A program made the position numbers and the translations under genes. Shown here one piece after another: positions 33,443 to 42,728 of a stretch of DNA of 64,000 nt. A model generated the notes under the pieces. That model worked only from the letters and a program-made list of their open reading frames with translations, did not search any database and was not told where the DNA came from. This stretch comes from Chitinophagaceae bacterium (GTDB lineage: Bacteria > Bacteroidota > Bacteroidia > Chitinophagales > Chitinophagaceae), in NCBI GenBank assembly GCA_003168265.1, contig PMSV01000009.1:18859-82858 (forward strand), given 5' to 3'. Within the stretch, counting starts at the first letter, position 1. Every line of letters begins with the position of its first letter.

Positions 33443-36400
33443 ATGAGATATTTCTACCTGCTTGCTTTGTTGCTGCTCCTGATCTTCAAGGTCTATTCCC
33501 AACCCATTCGCCTAAAGACCGGAACCCTTACCGGCAATAAAAACCTGGCAAAGGGACAATTCAAGATAAACTCACTGGCCTCCTCCCATTTTCAAAAAAA
33601 ATACTATGCTGTCCTGCAGTTTGAAAAATTGCCGGAAGCTTCAGAAAAAGCCTATTTTTCATCCAAGGGGGTAATTCTCTATGATTATATCCCTGGTAAG
33701 GCCTACCTGGCCGAACTACCGGACAGCTTTTCCACCGATGACCTGAAAAGCTATTCCATAAATGGAATTTATCCACTTCCCCCCTCCTATAAACTTTCCC
33801 CCGGACTCGACTATAGCATCCAGCAACATCTTCATGAAAGCGAATCCTATGTCGCCGTCCGGTATTTCGGCTCCATATCAAAAAAGGACATCATTAATAT
33901 CCTGGAGCAAAACGGCGCTGAAATAGAGACCACAAAGATCCAGCCACTACAAACCCTATTCGTCAAACCTTCCATGGTAATATTGGAAAAACTGGCTGCC
34001 CTCCCCTTTGTCTCCTTCTTAAGTCTTCAGATATTGAAAGATATTCCGCTCAACTATAACAACCATGCCATACATGCCCTCGATGCGCTCTGCGCCCCTT
34101 ACGGAAGAAACTTATTGGGAAAGAATGTCACGGTGGGTGTGGGGGACAATGCTGATCCTTCTACCCATATTGATTTTGCAGGCAGATTGATTGACAGGAA
34201 CCCTAACTGGTGGGCCGCACACGGAACGCATACCACCGGCACGACCGGAGGCGGAGGCATTTTGAATCCCATGTATCGCGGAATGGCTCCCATGTCTACG
34301 CTGATCAGTCAGAACTTCAGCGATATCCTGGTCAATGCTCCCATTTATATTCCGGAATACAATATGGTGCTCACCAATAACTCCTATTTTTCAGGAGCGA
34401 CAGGATGCCCGGGCGAGGGGGAATACGATGCCCTGGCCAATTATGTTGACCAGCAGATAGACACATACGATTCCCTATTGCATGTTTTTGCCTCCGGAAA
34501 CGATGGAGACCTAAGCTGTTCGCCTTATCCCCTGCAATACGCAACGGTTAAATCAGGCTTTCAATGCGCCAAGAATGTAATTACGGTAGGAGCCATGAAC
34601 AACCTCACCTATGCCATCGCCCCCTTTTCCAGCGCAGGTCCTGTAAATGATGGTCGCCTCAAACCCGAAATAGTGGCCGGAGGGGTGAATATCATTTCCA
34701 CCTATCCCCTGAATACCTATGGTCCAGACAATGGAACTAGCATGGCTTCGCCAACGGTTACAGGCACCCTCGCTCTCCTGTATGAAAGATATAAGCAACT
34801 CCATAACGGAGCCAATCCGTCCTCTGCCCTCATCAAGGCCGTGGTCTGCAACAGCGCGGATGACCTTGGCAATCCGGGCCCGGACTTTGCTTATGGATTC
34901 GGAATGCTCAATGCAAGGACGGCCGTCGAAACCATCGAGAACAATCAATACTTTAACGGAACGATTTCCCAGGGTGGCAATGCTTCCTTTACAATCAGCG
35001 GCATCCCGGCAGGAGCCCAACAGGTCAAGATCATGTTGTACTGGAATGATCCGGCCGCTGCTCCCTATGCGGCTACGGCCCTGGTGAACAATCTCAACCT
35101 TACCGTTACCTCACCCGATGGAACCCTCCACCACCCTCTGATCCTGAACCCCAACCCAAATAATGTGACTGCAAATGCGGTCGAAGGGATCGACACGCTC
35201 AACAATATCCAACAGGTCGTCGTCAACACGCCTGCAACAGGAAATTTCACCGTGCAGGTCAATGGCGCCAATATCCCCCAGGGGCCCCAGGCCTTTGTGC
35301 TGGTCTATCAGATCATCAACCCCTCTGTTAAAGTCGAATACCCTTATGGCAATGAGACCTGGGTGCCCGGTGAAACCGAATACATTCGCTGGAGTGCCTA
35401 TGGTACCGGCTCCAACACTTTCAATGCGGACTATTCTTTGGACAGTGGAATGACCTGGAGAAATATTGCAACCAATATCGCCTCAACAGCCCGCTCCTAT
35501 GCCTGGACCGTGCCTGATACGCCCAGCAACAAGGCCCTTGTCAGAGTGACTGCGGTCGGAACCAACTATTCCGGTACAAGCACCTATGGCTTTATCATCC
35601 TGGGACAACCCACGATCACTCTCACTAATCCCTGCCAGGGCTATGTAAACCTGCTTTGGAATACCATCGGTTCTGCAACTCAATACGAGATCATGGAATT
35701 AAACAATGATTCCATGCTTACTATCGCCACCACAAGCGATACGACCTACCTGCTCAAGGGACTGAACAGGGACAGCACCTATTATTTCACCGTCCGCGCC
35801 GATAATGGAACGAGTGCCGGCCGAAGAGGCATTGCCGTTTCAATCGTTCCCGATAGCGCCAATACCTGTGTATTCAATAACTATGATTTTTCGGTCGACT
35901 CCCTTATCGGCCCCATAACCGGACGTCAATACACTTCCACCGCCCTCAACAATTCCGAAACGATCAGCATCGAATTAAAAAACCTGGGCGGTCAAAATTC
36001 TTCACAACCGATCCCAGTCTCTTACCAGATCAATGGCGGAGCCATAATCACGGAAAATATTCCAGCGACCGTCAACAGCGGAACCACTCATGATTACTCA
36101 TTCAATGCAACAGCGGATTTTTCCCAGACCGGCCCCTATATAATAAAAGCCTGGGTGAGTTATCCCGGAGATTCCCTCCACGAAAATGACACGATCACGA
36201 CGACAGTAAGCAATCTGAGCAATGACACGATTTCATTGAGCCCCAGTTTCACCGAAGGTTTTGAATCCGCTGCGGCCGGGACTTATTACAACAATACCCA
36301 TGGCTTCGTGGGGCTCGACCGCTGTGATTTTTACACCAGCAATTCCAATGGCAGGGTGAGAACCTTTATAGATTCCGGTTTCGCCCGTACAGGAGATCGA

Positions 36401-38728
36401 TGCGCTACCCTTGACCAGGTCCTCTGGAGCGCAACTTCAACTGCCGACAGCCTGATCATGACCTTTAACCTTTCCAATTACAAGCCTACAGACCAGATCT
36501 GGCTCAACTTTTTTTATCGAAACCAGGGGATCGATTTCTCACTTCCCGGCAATACGGTTTGGATCAGGGGCAGTGATCAGGGTGCCTGGATCGCCGTCGA
36601 TACGCTTTCAATTGCCCAGTCTTCGGTTGGTGTCTATCTTCCCTCTAGTAATATTGATGTGAAAGGTATTTTGGCTTCAGCCAGTCCCGTACAGCAGGTA
36701 AGCAGTAGTTTTCAGATCAAATTCGGGGAAGAAGGTTATTATTCAGCCAATTCGGTAATAACCGACGGAGATCTCGACAACGGTTATTCCTACGATGATA
36801 TCACATTTACCAAGTCCTCCTATGATGTAGGAATGCTGGGATTGATAGCTCCCAATATCAATGGTATCTGCAATCTCAGCAATGCCGAAACAATCCAGGT
36901 AAAAGTGAAGAACTACAGTCCTGATACCTTAAATAACGTGCAGGTCTCCTATAGCATCAACGGAACAACAGTCACCGAGACCATACCTAGTATCGCCCCG
37001 AACGATACGCTTCTCTATACTTTTTCGCAAACGGTCGATCTCTCAGCCTACCAGACTTATAATCTGGGGATCTGGGTCTACTATCCACTTGATGATTACC
37101 GCAGTAATGATAGTTTATTGAACATAATTTTCAATACGACTCCGCTTATCAATACCTTCCCCTACCTGGAAGGTTTTGAAAACAACAATGGATACTGGTA
37201 TACCAATGGGATCAATGACGATTGGCAATGGGGTACCCCGCAGAAGCAGATCATCAACAAAGCTGCCAATGGGACCAAGTGCTGGGTAACCAGCCTGACC
37301 GGGAATTACAGCGACAATGAAATGGGCTATCTCTATTCTCCCTGTTTCGATCTGAGCAGTCTTTCCCAACCCGTCCTTTCCTTCAGCCATATCTTCCAAA
37401 CCGAAGACGATTGCGATTGCGATTACCATTGGGTAGAATACAGCACCGATGGGATCAACTGGCAAAAGCTCGGATATGTTGGAGCAGGAACGAACTGGTA
37501 TGATAATTCAACAAGGCAGGCCTGGCAGATTTCAGATACGATCTGGCATGTATCGAGCTTTAATATACCCACTACGGCAAGTAAAGTACAGTTCAGGATT
37601 GTCATGTACAGTGATCCGGCCACCAATTACGAAGGAGTGGCCATTGATGATGTGCATATATTCGATAAGGATTCTGTTTACAAAGGGCCGAATCTTGACT
37701 CAGGAATTACACAAACCGTCAGCGGTACAGGTTGGATAAATTTCAATATGGGTAATTCCATTGTGGCAGCGCTTAATCCCAATGGACAGAATCTGGGAAA
37801 TACGACGGTAAAAGTTTACATGCTTGACAGCGGCTCACGCAATGCAGCGGGTCAATATTACCTGGACAGAAATATCGTGATCCAGCCCGAATACCAGCCA
37901 ACCGATACCGTTGGCGTGCGCTTCTATTTCACCGATGCGGAGGCCGATAGTCTGATCAATGCCAATGGTTGCAGCAACTGCACGTCCATCCACGACGCAT
38001 ATGAATCTGGTATAACCCAATACAGCCATGATCCCCAACACGAAGACAGCACCCTTAACGACAATACCGGAGGTGTATACCGCTTCAATCCTCCCAGATC
38101 AAATATGACCATCATACCCAATGACAATGGTTATTATGCAGAATACAAAGTGACTGGTTTTTCGGAATTCTGGATCAATGGCGGTGGCCCGAACCAGGAC
38201 CAGCCTCTGGCACTGGTACTTCTTTCCTTTACTGCCAATAAGGTAAATGACTACCAGGCCCTGCTTCAATGGAATATCCTTAGCGGCACGAGCACCCGTA
38301 TTTTTTATATACAGAAAAGCAGGGATAGCATCAGTTTTACGAATATCGATTCGGTCAATTGCATCGCCGGTACAACAGCCTATCAATATACTGACAGCCT
38401 CTTTAACGGCGTCAATTATTACCGGCTCCTCATCATCGATAGTTCCGGTAACTATCAATTCTCAAATATCGAGTCAGTCTCCAAAGACGACAGCGTAAGC
38501 ACCATCATGGTCTATCCCAATCCGGTCATCAACCGGAGCGTCTATGTGAAGACTCCGGACAATTGCAGGTATATTCAGTTATGTGATCAGTTGGGAAGAA
38601 TGATCCTGACCGAGAACGTGACCGGGGTTTACAATGAGTTCTATCTTCCAGGCCTTGCCTCCGGGATTTATTTTGTGATCGTACAAACCGATTCGCAAAG
38701 AAAGGTGGTAAAGGTCTTTATCCAGTAG
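33443..38728 (+). CDS. Very large secreted subtilisin-family protease with T9SS type A tail
   Basis: A 1761-residue exported protease. It has a signal peptide (residues 1-~19, ending KVYS|QP). An N-terminal region to ~210 probably acts as propeptide. The S8 domain has the triad Asp235 (VGVGDN), His260 (AHGTHTTGT) and Ser433 (GTSMASPTVTG). A P-domain-like beta region follows (~495-630), then Ig/FnIII-like modules. Two CARDB-like repeats start near residues 815 and 1130, with a jelly-roll-like region after each. The last ~75 residues are the type A sorting domain (VYPNPV, LASGIYFVIV, KVVKVFIQ). It probably degrades extracellular protein. Confidence 0.93.
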   Translation: MRYFYLLALLLLLIFKVYSQPIRLKTGTLTGNKNLAKGQFKINSLASSHFQKKYYAVLQFEKLPEASEKAYFSSKGVILYDYIPGKAYLAELPDSFSTDDLKSYSINGIYPLPPSYKLSPGLDYSIQQHLHESESYVAVRYFGSISKKDIINILEQNGAEIETTKIQPLQTLFVKPSMVILEKLAALPFVSFLSLQILKDIPLNYNNHAIHALDALCAPYGRNLLGKNVTVGVGDNADPSTHIDFAGRLIDRNPNWWAAHGTHTTGTTGGGGILNPMYRGMAPMSTLISQNFSDILVNAPIYIPEYNMVLTNNSYFSGATGCPGEGEYDALANYVDQQIDTYDSLLHVFASGNDGDLSCSPYPLQYATVKSGFQCAKNVITVGAMNNLTYAIAPFSSAGPVNDGRLKPEIVAGGVNIISTYPLNTYGPDNGTSMASPTVTGTLALLYERYKQLHNGANPSSALIKAVVCNSADDLGNPGPDFAYGFGMLNARTAVETIENNQYFNGTISQGGNASFTISGIPAGAQQVKIMLYWNDPAAAPYAATALVNNLNLTVTSPDGTLHHPLILNPNPNNVTANAVEGIDTLNNIQQVVVNTPATGNFTVQVNGANIPQGPQAFVLVYQIINPSVKVEYPYGNETWVPGETEYIRWSAYGTGSNTFNADYSLDSGMTWRNIATNIASTARSYAWTVPDTPSNKALVRVTAVGTNYSGTSTYGFIILGQPTITLTNPCQGYVNLLWNTIGSATQYEIMELNNDSMLTIATTSDTTYLLKGLNRDSTYYFTVRADNGTSAGRRGIAVSIVPDSANTCVFNNYDFSVDSLIGPITGRQYTSTALNNSETISIELKNLGGQNSSQPIPVSYQINGGAIITENIPATVNSGTTHDYSFNATADFSQTGPYIIKAWVSYPGDSLHENDTITTTVSNLSNDTISLSPSFTEGFESAAAGTYYNNTHGFVGLDRCDFYTSNSNGRVRTFIDSGFARTGDRCATLDQVLWSATSTADSLIMTFNLSNYKPTDQIWLNFFYRNQGIDFSLPGNTVWIRGSDQGAWIAVDTLSIAQSSVGVYLPSSNIDVKGILASASPVQQVSSSFQIKFGEEGYYSANSVITDGDLDNGYSYDDITFTKSSYDVGMLGLIAPNINGICNLSNAETIQVKVKNYSPDTLNNVQVSYSINGTTVTETIPSIAPNDTLLYTFSQTVDLSAYQTYNLGIWVYYPLDDYRSNDSLLNIIFNTTPLINTFPYLEGFENNNGYWYTNGINDDWQWGTPQKQIINKAANGTKCWVTSLTGNYSDNEMGYLYSPCFDLSSLSQPVLSFSHIFQTEDDCDCDYHWVEYSTDGINWQKLGYVGAGTNWYDNSTRQAWQISDTIWHVSSFNIPTTASKVQFRIVMYSDPATNYEGVAIDDVHIFDKDSVYKGPNLDSGITQTVSGTGWINFNMGNSIVAALNPNGQNLGNTTVKVYMLDSGSRNAAGQYYLDRNIVIQPEYQPTDTVGVRFYFTDAEADSLINANGCSNCTSIHDAYESGITQYSHDPQHEDSTLNDNTGGVYRFNPPRSNMTIIPNDNGYYAEYKVTGFSEFWINGGGPNQDQPLALVLLSFTANKVNDYQALLQWNILSGTSTRIFYIQKSRDSISFTNIDSVNCIAGTTAYQYTDSLFNGVNYYRLLIIDSSGNYQFSNIESVSKDDSVSTIMVYPNPVINRSVYVKTPDNCRYIQLCDQLGRMILTENVTGVYNEFYLPGLASGIYFVIVQTDSQRKVVKVFIQ

Positions 38729-38757
38729 GATGGCCAGGTCAATGAAAAAGCCATCCT
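38727..38757. other. Stem-loop after the subtilase gene
   Basis: AGGATGGC at 38727-38734 pairs perfectly with GCCATCCT at 38750-38757, with a 15-nt loop, directly at the end of the subtilase gene. There is no T-run on either strand, so it is not a standard intrinsic terminator. It could protect the mRNA 3' end or act in a rho-dependent way. Confidence 0.4.
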
Positions 38758-38802
38758 GGGAACAGGACGGCCTCTAACGATTGCTTGCCATATGAAAAAA
38801 AC

Positions 38803-39000
38803 TTATTTCTTAGTCGTAGTGTCTTTCTTAAGGCTGTCGACCTTAGCCTTTGTGGAGTCTACAGAAGCTTTCATAGTATCAACTTTTGCGGAAGTAGTAT
38901 CCATAGCTTTCGCAGCAGACGAGTCTTTGTTTTCAGTGCTTGAACCGCCACCGCAAGATGCGAAAGCGCCGATTGCCAATACTAATAAGAACTTTTTCAT
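38803..39000 (-). CDS. Small coiled-coil lipoprotein
   Basis: A 65-residue lipoprotein precursor. ATG at 39000 starts a compact signal peptide MKKFLLVLAIGAFASC with lipobox FASC; the frame extends 17 codons further upstream but without a signal. The mature part is Ser/Lys/Asp/Thr-rich and has a heptad-like repetition (AKVDTMKASVDSTKAKVDSLKK), so it may form a short coiled coil and extend from the membrane. I do not recognise a function. The 204-nt upstream gap is strongly AT-rich and is shared with the divergent sigma factor gene. Confidence 0.75.
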   Translation of the reverse strand: MKKFLLVLAIGAFASCGGGSSTENKDSSAAKAMDTTSAKVDTMKASVDSTKAKVDSLKKDTTTKK

Positions 39001-39204
39001 GTAATCTATTTTTTTTGTTAATGAATGGTTTAGAGTTAATACCGCATACAATGAAAAGTAACCTGCATAAATGAATAAATTATAAATATTTATTTAAATA
39101 ATATATTACCTGCTGCTCATTAGCAAAAAAAGCCTTTTCTTTGAATTTTTTATACCCTTCTTGGGTTACTAATCTTTAATTTCGGTATCAAATAACAGCT
39201 TAGT

Positions 39205-39771
39205 GTGAAAACTGGTAGCAATGAACGGCTTTTGTTAAAGGGAGTGGCGGAGAACAATCGGAAGGCAATTGAAACCATTTATTTGGATAATTTCCGGATG
39301 GTGCAAACGATGATCGTAGCTAATAATGGTTCGTCTGATGATGCGAAAGATATTTTTCAGGAGGCCATGATTGTATTGCTGGAGAAGGCCCGTTCCGGAA
39401 CCTTTGAACTCAATTGCCAGATCAGCACCTATCTCTACTCGGTGGGCAGGAGGCTTTGGCTAAAAAAATTGAACCAATTGCAACGGGGACCTGTAGAGAT
39501 TGAACAAGCCATCGAAGTCATTCCGGTAGAAGATGATCTTGATATATTTGAAAAGCAGGACTCCGATTTTCAGAATATGGAAAAAGCGATGTACGGTTTG
39601 GGGGAGCCCTGCCGGAGTTTGCTCGAGGCCTATTATCTTAGGAAAAAGACCATGCTTGAAATAGCAGATTCATTTGGATACACCAATGCGGACAATGCAA
39701 AAAATCAGAAATACAAATGCCTGATGAGGTTGAAGAAGCTGTTTTTTGATCATTATAAAAATGAAGATTAA
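39205..39771 (+). CDS. ECF-type RNA polymerase sigma factor
   Basis: A 188-residue sigma-70 family protein. The start is a GTG at 39205. Region 2 spans residues ~20-90 (IYLDNFRMVQTMI, SSDDAKDIFQEAMIVLLEKA). Region 4 spans ~130-180 (SLLEAYYLRKKTMLEIADSFGY, KCLMRLKKLF). The two are joined by a short acidic linker, the normal ECF layout. Its TAA overlaps the ATG of the next gene by one base, so sigma factor and regulator are co-translated. It probably controls its own operon and unknown targets. The 204-nt upstream gap includes the 12-bp AT palindrome at 39082-39093. Confidence 0.88.
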   Translation: MKTGSNERLLLKGVAENNRKAIETIYLDNFRMVQTMIVANNGSSDDAKDIFQEAMIVLLEKARSGTFELNCQISTYLYSVGRRLWLKKLNQLQRGPVEIEQAIEVIPVEDDLDIFEKQDSDFQNMEKAMYGLGEPCRSLLEAYYLRKKTMLEIADSFGYTNADNAKNQKYKCLMRLKKLFFDHYKNED

Positions 39772-40862
39772 TGGAAGAGATCAATATGCTGGATTCGATC
39801 GAGCGCTATATACGTGGCGAAATGCTTCCTGAAGAACGTGTATTTTTTGAACACCTCAGAAAGAGCAGCCCCAGTGTGGATCAAATGGTTGTAGAGCATA
39901 CTATTTTTCTCAACCGGATGAACAAATACGGCGAAAGAAAGCAATTTCAGCGGGTTCTTGAAGATGTTCACGGTAAGCTGGAACAGACGGGCGAACTATC
40001 CGAATTTCAACCAGGCCGTTTGGTCAGGATCTGGAAGAAATACCAACGCGTGGTAGCCGTTGCCGCATCCATTGCAGGCATCACGGCCCTGGCAATCAGC
40101 GGCCTGGTCTCCTATGTATCCCCTAAATCAACCGATACCAAATACCAGCAACTCAGCAGGAGGCTCGATAACCTGGATAAAAAACAAAATGCACTTTATT
40201 CGAATATCATCAACGAGATGAAGCAAAAAGAACCTGTCGATGCCAAGATGAAGCTCGGAGGTACCGGATTCATGGTGGATGTCAAGGGATATCTTTTAAC
40301 GGACGCCCATATCCTCAGCAATGCGCGTGCTGTCGTGGTGCAGAATTATAAAGGGGAACAATACAAGGCCACGATCCTTCTCGCAGATGCCAATTCCGAC
40401 CTGGCCATCCTGAAAATCGATGATGAGGATTTCAAGCCCTATGCCATTCTTCCCTATGGGATCAGCCGTTCCGGCGCCGATCTCGGTGAACCTATTTTCA
40501 CTATGGGATATCCCCGGGATGAAATAGTCTATGGGGAAGGTTATATGAGCGCCAAAACCGGATTCGAAGGAGATACCCTGGCCTGCCAGATTGCGGTAGC
40601 TGCCAATCCAGGCAATAGCGGCGGCCCCGTGCTCAATAAAAACGGGGAGATTATCGGTGTACTGAGTGCAAGGCAGATGCAGGCCCAGGGGGTAGTATTT
40701 GCAATAAAGGCCAAATACATTTACAAGGTCATCGACTCCTTGAAGACCGATACCAGCTACTCAAGCATCAGGCTTCCTGCCAATACCCAACTCAAAGGAA
40801 TGGAGAGGATCCAACAGGTCAAAAGACTGGAGGATTGTATTTTTCTTGTAAAAACCTATTAG
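39771..40862 (+). CDS. Membrane-anchored trypsin-like (S1C) protease with anti-sigma-like N-terminus
   Basis: A 363-residue protein. Residues 1-~90 are cytoplasmic-looking, charged and helical, beginning LDSIERYIRGEMLPEERVFFE, which recalls the zinc-less anti-sigma segments of Bacteroidota. A membrane helix spans ~94-116, then a coiled coil (QQLSRRLDNLDKKQNALY), then a trypsin-like DegP-type domain with His180 (TDAHILS), Asp210 (NSDLAIL) and Ser283 (NPGNSGGPV). No PDZ domain follows. The order suggests a sensor whose periplasmic protease activity or binding is linked to sigma factor release. It overlaps the sigma gene by one base. The function as anti-sigma factor is inferred. Confidence 0.83.
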   Translation: MEEINMLDSIERYIRGEMLPEERVFFEHLRKSSPSVDQMVVEHTIFLNRMNKYGERKQFQRVLEDVHGKLEQTGELSEFQPGRLVRIWKKYQRVVAVAASIAGITALAISGLVSYVSPKSTDTKYQQLSRRLDNLDKKQNALYSNIINEMKQKEPVDAKMKLGGTGFMVDVKGYLLTDAHILSNARAVVVQNYKGEQYKATILLADANSDLAILKIDDEDFKPYAILPYGISRSGADLGEPIFTMGYPRDEIVYGEGYMSAKTGFEGDTLACQIAVAANPGNSGGPVLNKNGEIIGVLSARQMQAQGVVFAIKAKYIYKVIDSLKTDTSYSSIRLPANTQLKGMERIQQVKRLEDCIFLVKTY

Positions 40863-40883
40863 ACCTATCTGTCTAAAAACCTA

Positions 40884-41789
40884 TTAAACCGACCATAATT
40901 TTTCAGGATATACTCCGCTTGAGATCAGTTTTTCCAGGCTGCTTTTCACTTCAGGGGCATCTTCCTTATAAGTAACTCCGAACCATTTGGAAGAGGTAAG
41001 AATCACTTCGATCTGTCCATCTCCTTCCTTGATGAACCGGTCTCCGATGATCGGGATAAAGAATTCTGCTTTCGGATTTTTAATATTTTCCTGGAGGAAT
41101 TCCTTGAATATTCTTTGTGTAAAATCAAAAACCGAAGGATCGAAACACCAGAAATTCATGCTGACCTTTGCATCGGATGGAACTTCGAATTTCCGATCAT
41201 TCTCTTCATAGGTTATCTTACCATCAGCATCCTGGTAGATCTTCACTCGCTCCGCGATAGAAACCAGGTGATTTCTGTTATCCACTTCACAGACTCCCCT
41301 GCTCACAGAACCATTTTCGGAAAGCGTTTTAATCAATTCGTAGCCAATGATCGAATAAAGCCCTGGATTGCAATCATGCTGGAGAAAATGATTCGCTTTA
41401 ACGAAGGCATCCCTGCCGTAAAAATCGTCAGCGTTGATAACGGCAAAAGGCTCTTTTATTGCATCGCGTGCGCAAAGAACCGCATGTGCCGTTCCCCAGG
41501 GCTTAACCCTTTCGGAAAGAACCTCAATTCCGCCTGTGAATGAACTCAGATCCTGAAATACATATTCGGTCTTAACTCTTCCCTTTAATTTGGGTTCAAA
41601 GATTGCCTGGAAATCCTCCGCAAAATCCTTTCTGATAATGAAGACAGCTTTGGTGAAGCCGGATTGGATCGCATCGTAAATAGAATAATCCATGATCGTT
41701 TCCCCATGGGGGCCAAAACCTTGAACCTGTTTCATACTTCCGTAACGTGAAGCCATTCCTGCAGCCAAAATAAGCAGCGTTGAGTCCAT
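40884..41789 (-). CDS. NDP-sugar pyrophosphorylase-like nucleotidyltransferase
   Basis: A 301-residue protein of the sugar-phosphate nucleotidyltransferase superfamily. The signature LAAGMASRYGSMKQVQGFGPHGE near the N-terminus replaces the usual GxGTRLxPxTxxxPK. A nucleotide-binding AVINADDFYGRDAF (DxD-like) lies near residue 120. No C-terminal left-handed helix is present. Members activate sugar-1-phosphates with NTPs, but the sugar and the nucleotide cannot be named here. It is divergent from the deaminase gene with a 45-nt gap and converges with the protease gene 21 nt away. Confidence 0.82.
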   Translation of the reverse strand: MDSTLLILAAGMASRYGSMKQVQGFGPHGETIMDYSIYDAIQSGFTKAVFIIRKDFAEDFQAIFEPKLKGRVKTEYVFQDLSSFTGGIEVLSERVKPWGTAHAVLCARDAIKEPFAVINADDFYGRDAFVKANHFLQHDCNPGLYSIIGYELIKTLSENGSVSRGVCEVDNRNHLVSIAERVKIYQDADGKITYEENDRKFEVPSDAKVSMNFWCFDPSVFDFTQRIFKEFLQENIKNPKAEFFIPIIGDRFIKEGDGQIEVILTSSKWFGVTYKEDAPEVKSSLEKLISSGVYPEKLWSV

Positions 41790-41834
41790 TTTTAGTATTT
41801 TTATTCTTAGAACGAAATTATAAAAATAAGGGCA

Positions 41835-42677
41835 ATGAATTTGGTGAAATTAAACACAATAGATAGGGAAAAATTGCCATGTAAGGAATTGGAAAAGAAA
41901 AATATTGAGGTGGAAGTGCTGAGGTTGGATAAGATCCATCACATCATCTCAGGAAACAAATGGTTCAAGTTAAAATACTATCTGGAAGAAGTTAAGAAAG
42001 GCAGTTATCATTCCGTGCTGACTTTTGGAGGAGCTTATTCAAATCATATCGTGGCGACAGCCTTCACCGGCCAGGCGATGGGCCTGGAAAGCATAGGGAT
42101 CATCCGTGGGGAACATGCCAAAACACTTTCTCCTACATTGATTGAAGCTGTTAAATATGGTATGAGACTGATTTTTATCAGCAGGGAGCAATACAAAAAA
42201 AAGCATGAAATACCGGAAAAATTTAAAGAAGCCTTTATTATTCCGGAAGGTGGGGCCGGACCCCAGGGGGTCCGGGGTGCTTCTGGCATTATGGATCTCT
42301 TCCCCTCTGAATCCTACACCCACATTCTCTGTGCCGTTGGCACAGGCACTACTCTCGCTGGCCTGACTGCTGCCGCAGCACCCGGACTAAAATGCATCGG
42401 TATTTCCGTCTTAAAAGGCATGCATGGGACAAATCTGGTTTCGGATTATCATTTTGGCGGCTATGCGAAAAAAAACCAGGAACTTCTGGACTTCATGAAC
42501 AGTTTTTATGCTGAAACAGGAATTCCTACTGATTTTGTCTATACTGGTAAGCTCTTTTATGCGGCCCTTGACCTGCTCAGAAAAGATTTCTTTCCCTCCG
42601 GAAGTAAGCTGCTCCTAATTCATAGCGGCGGCCTGCAGGGCAATCTTTCCCTGCCAAAGGGTATGCTGCATTATTAA
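41835..42677 (+). CDS. PLP-dependent ACC deaminase / D-cysteine desulfhydrase family protein
   Basis: A 280-residue type II PLP enzyme. SGNKWFKLKYYL carries the Schiff-base lysine. LTFGGAYSNHIVATA is the substrate-carboxylate loop, and GTGTTLAGL the phosphate-binding loop. HSGGLQG near the end is typical of the family. It is somewhat shorter than characterised ACC deaminases (~330 residues). D-cysteine desulfhydrase activity is the more common true function, and the sequence does not decide between them. Confidence 0.87.
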   Translation: MNLVKLNTIDREKLPCKELEKKNIEVEVLRLDKIHHIISGNKWFKLKYYLEEVKKGSYHSVLTFGGAYSNHIVATAFTGQAMGLESIGIIRGEHAKTLSPTLIEAVKYGMRLIFISREQYKKKHEIPEKFKEAFIIPEGGAGPQGVRGASGIMDLFPSESYTHILCAVGTGTTLAGLTAAAAPGLKCIGISVLKGMHGTNLVSDYHFGGYAKKNQELLDFMNSFYAETGIPTDFVYTGKLFYAALDLLRKDFFPSGSKLLLIHSGGLQGNLSLPKGMLHY

Positions 42678-42728
42678 AGCATCTATATTTGTCATTCTAA
42701 AATGATTGTTTTCAGATCCAACAGCAAC

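Noticed and set aside
34719..35087. Overlapping 122-codon frame inside the subtilase gene
   Set aside because: The subtilase frame carries the GTSMASP catalytic motif through this stretch; the other frame has no domain signal.
39082..39093. ATAAATATTTAT palindrome upstream of the sigma factor
   Set aside because: It is perfectly symmetric, but the gap is almost entirely A and T, where such palindromes arise by chance.
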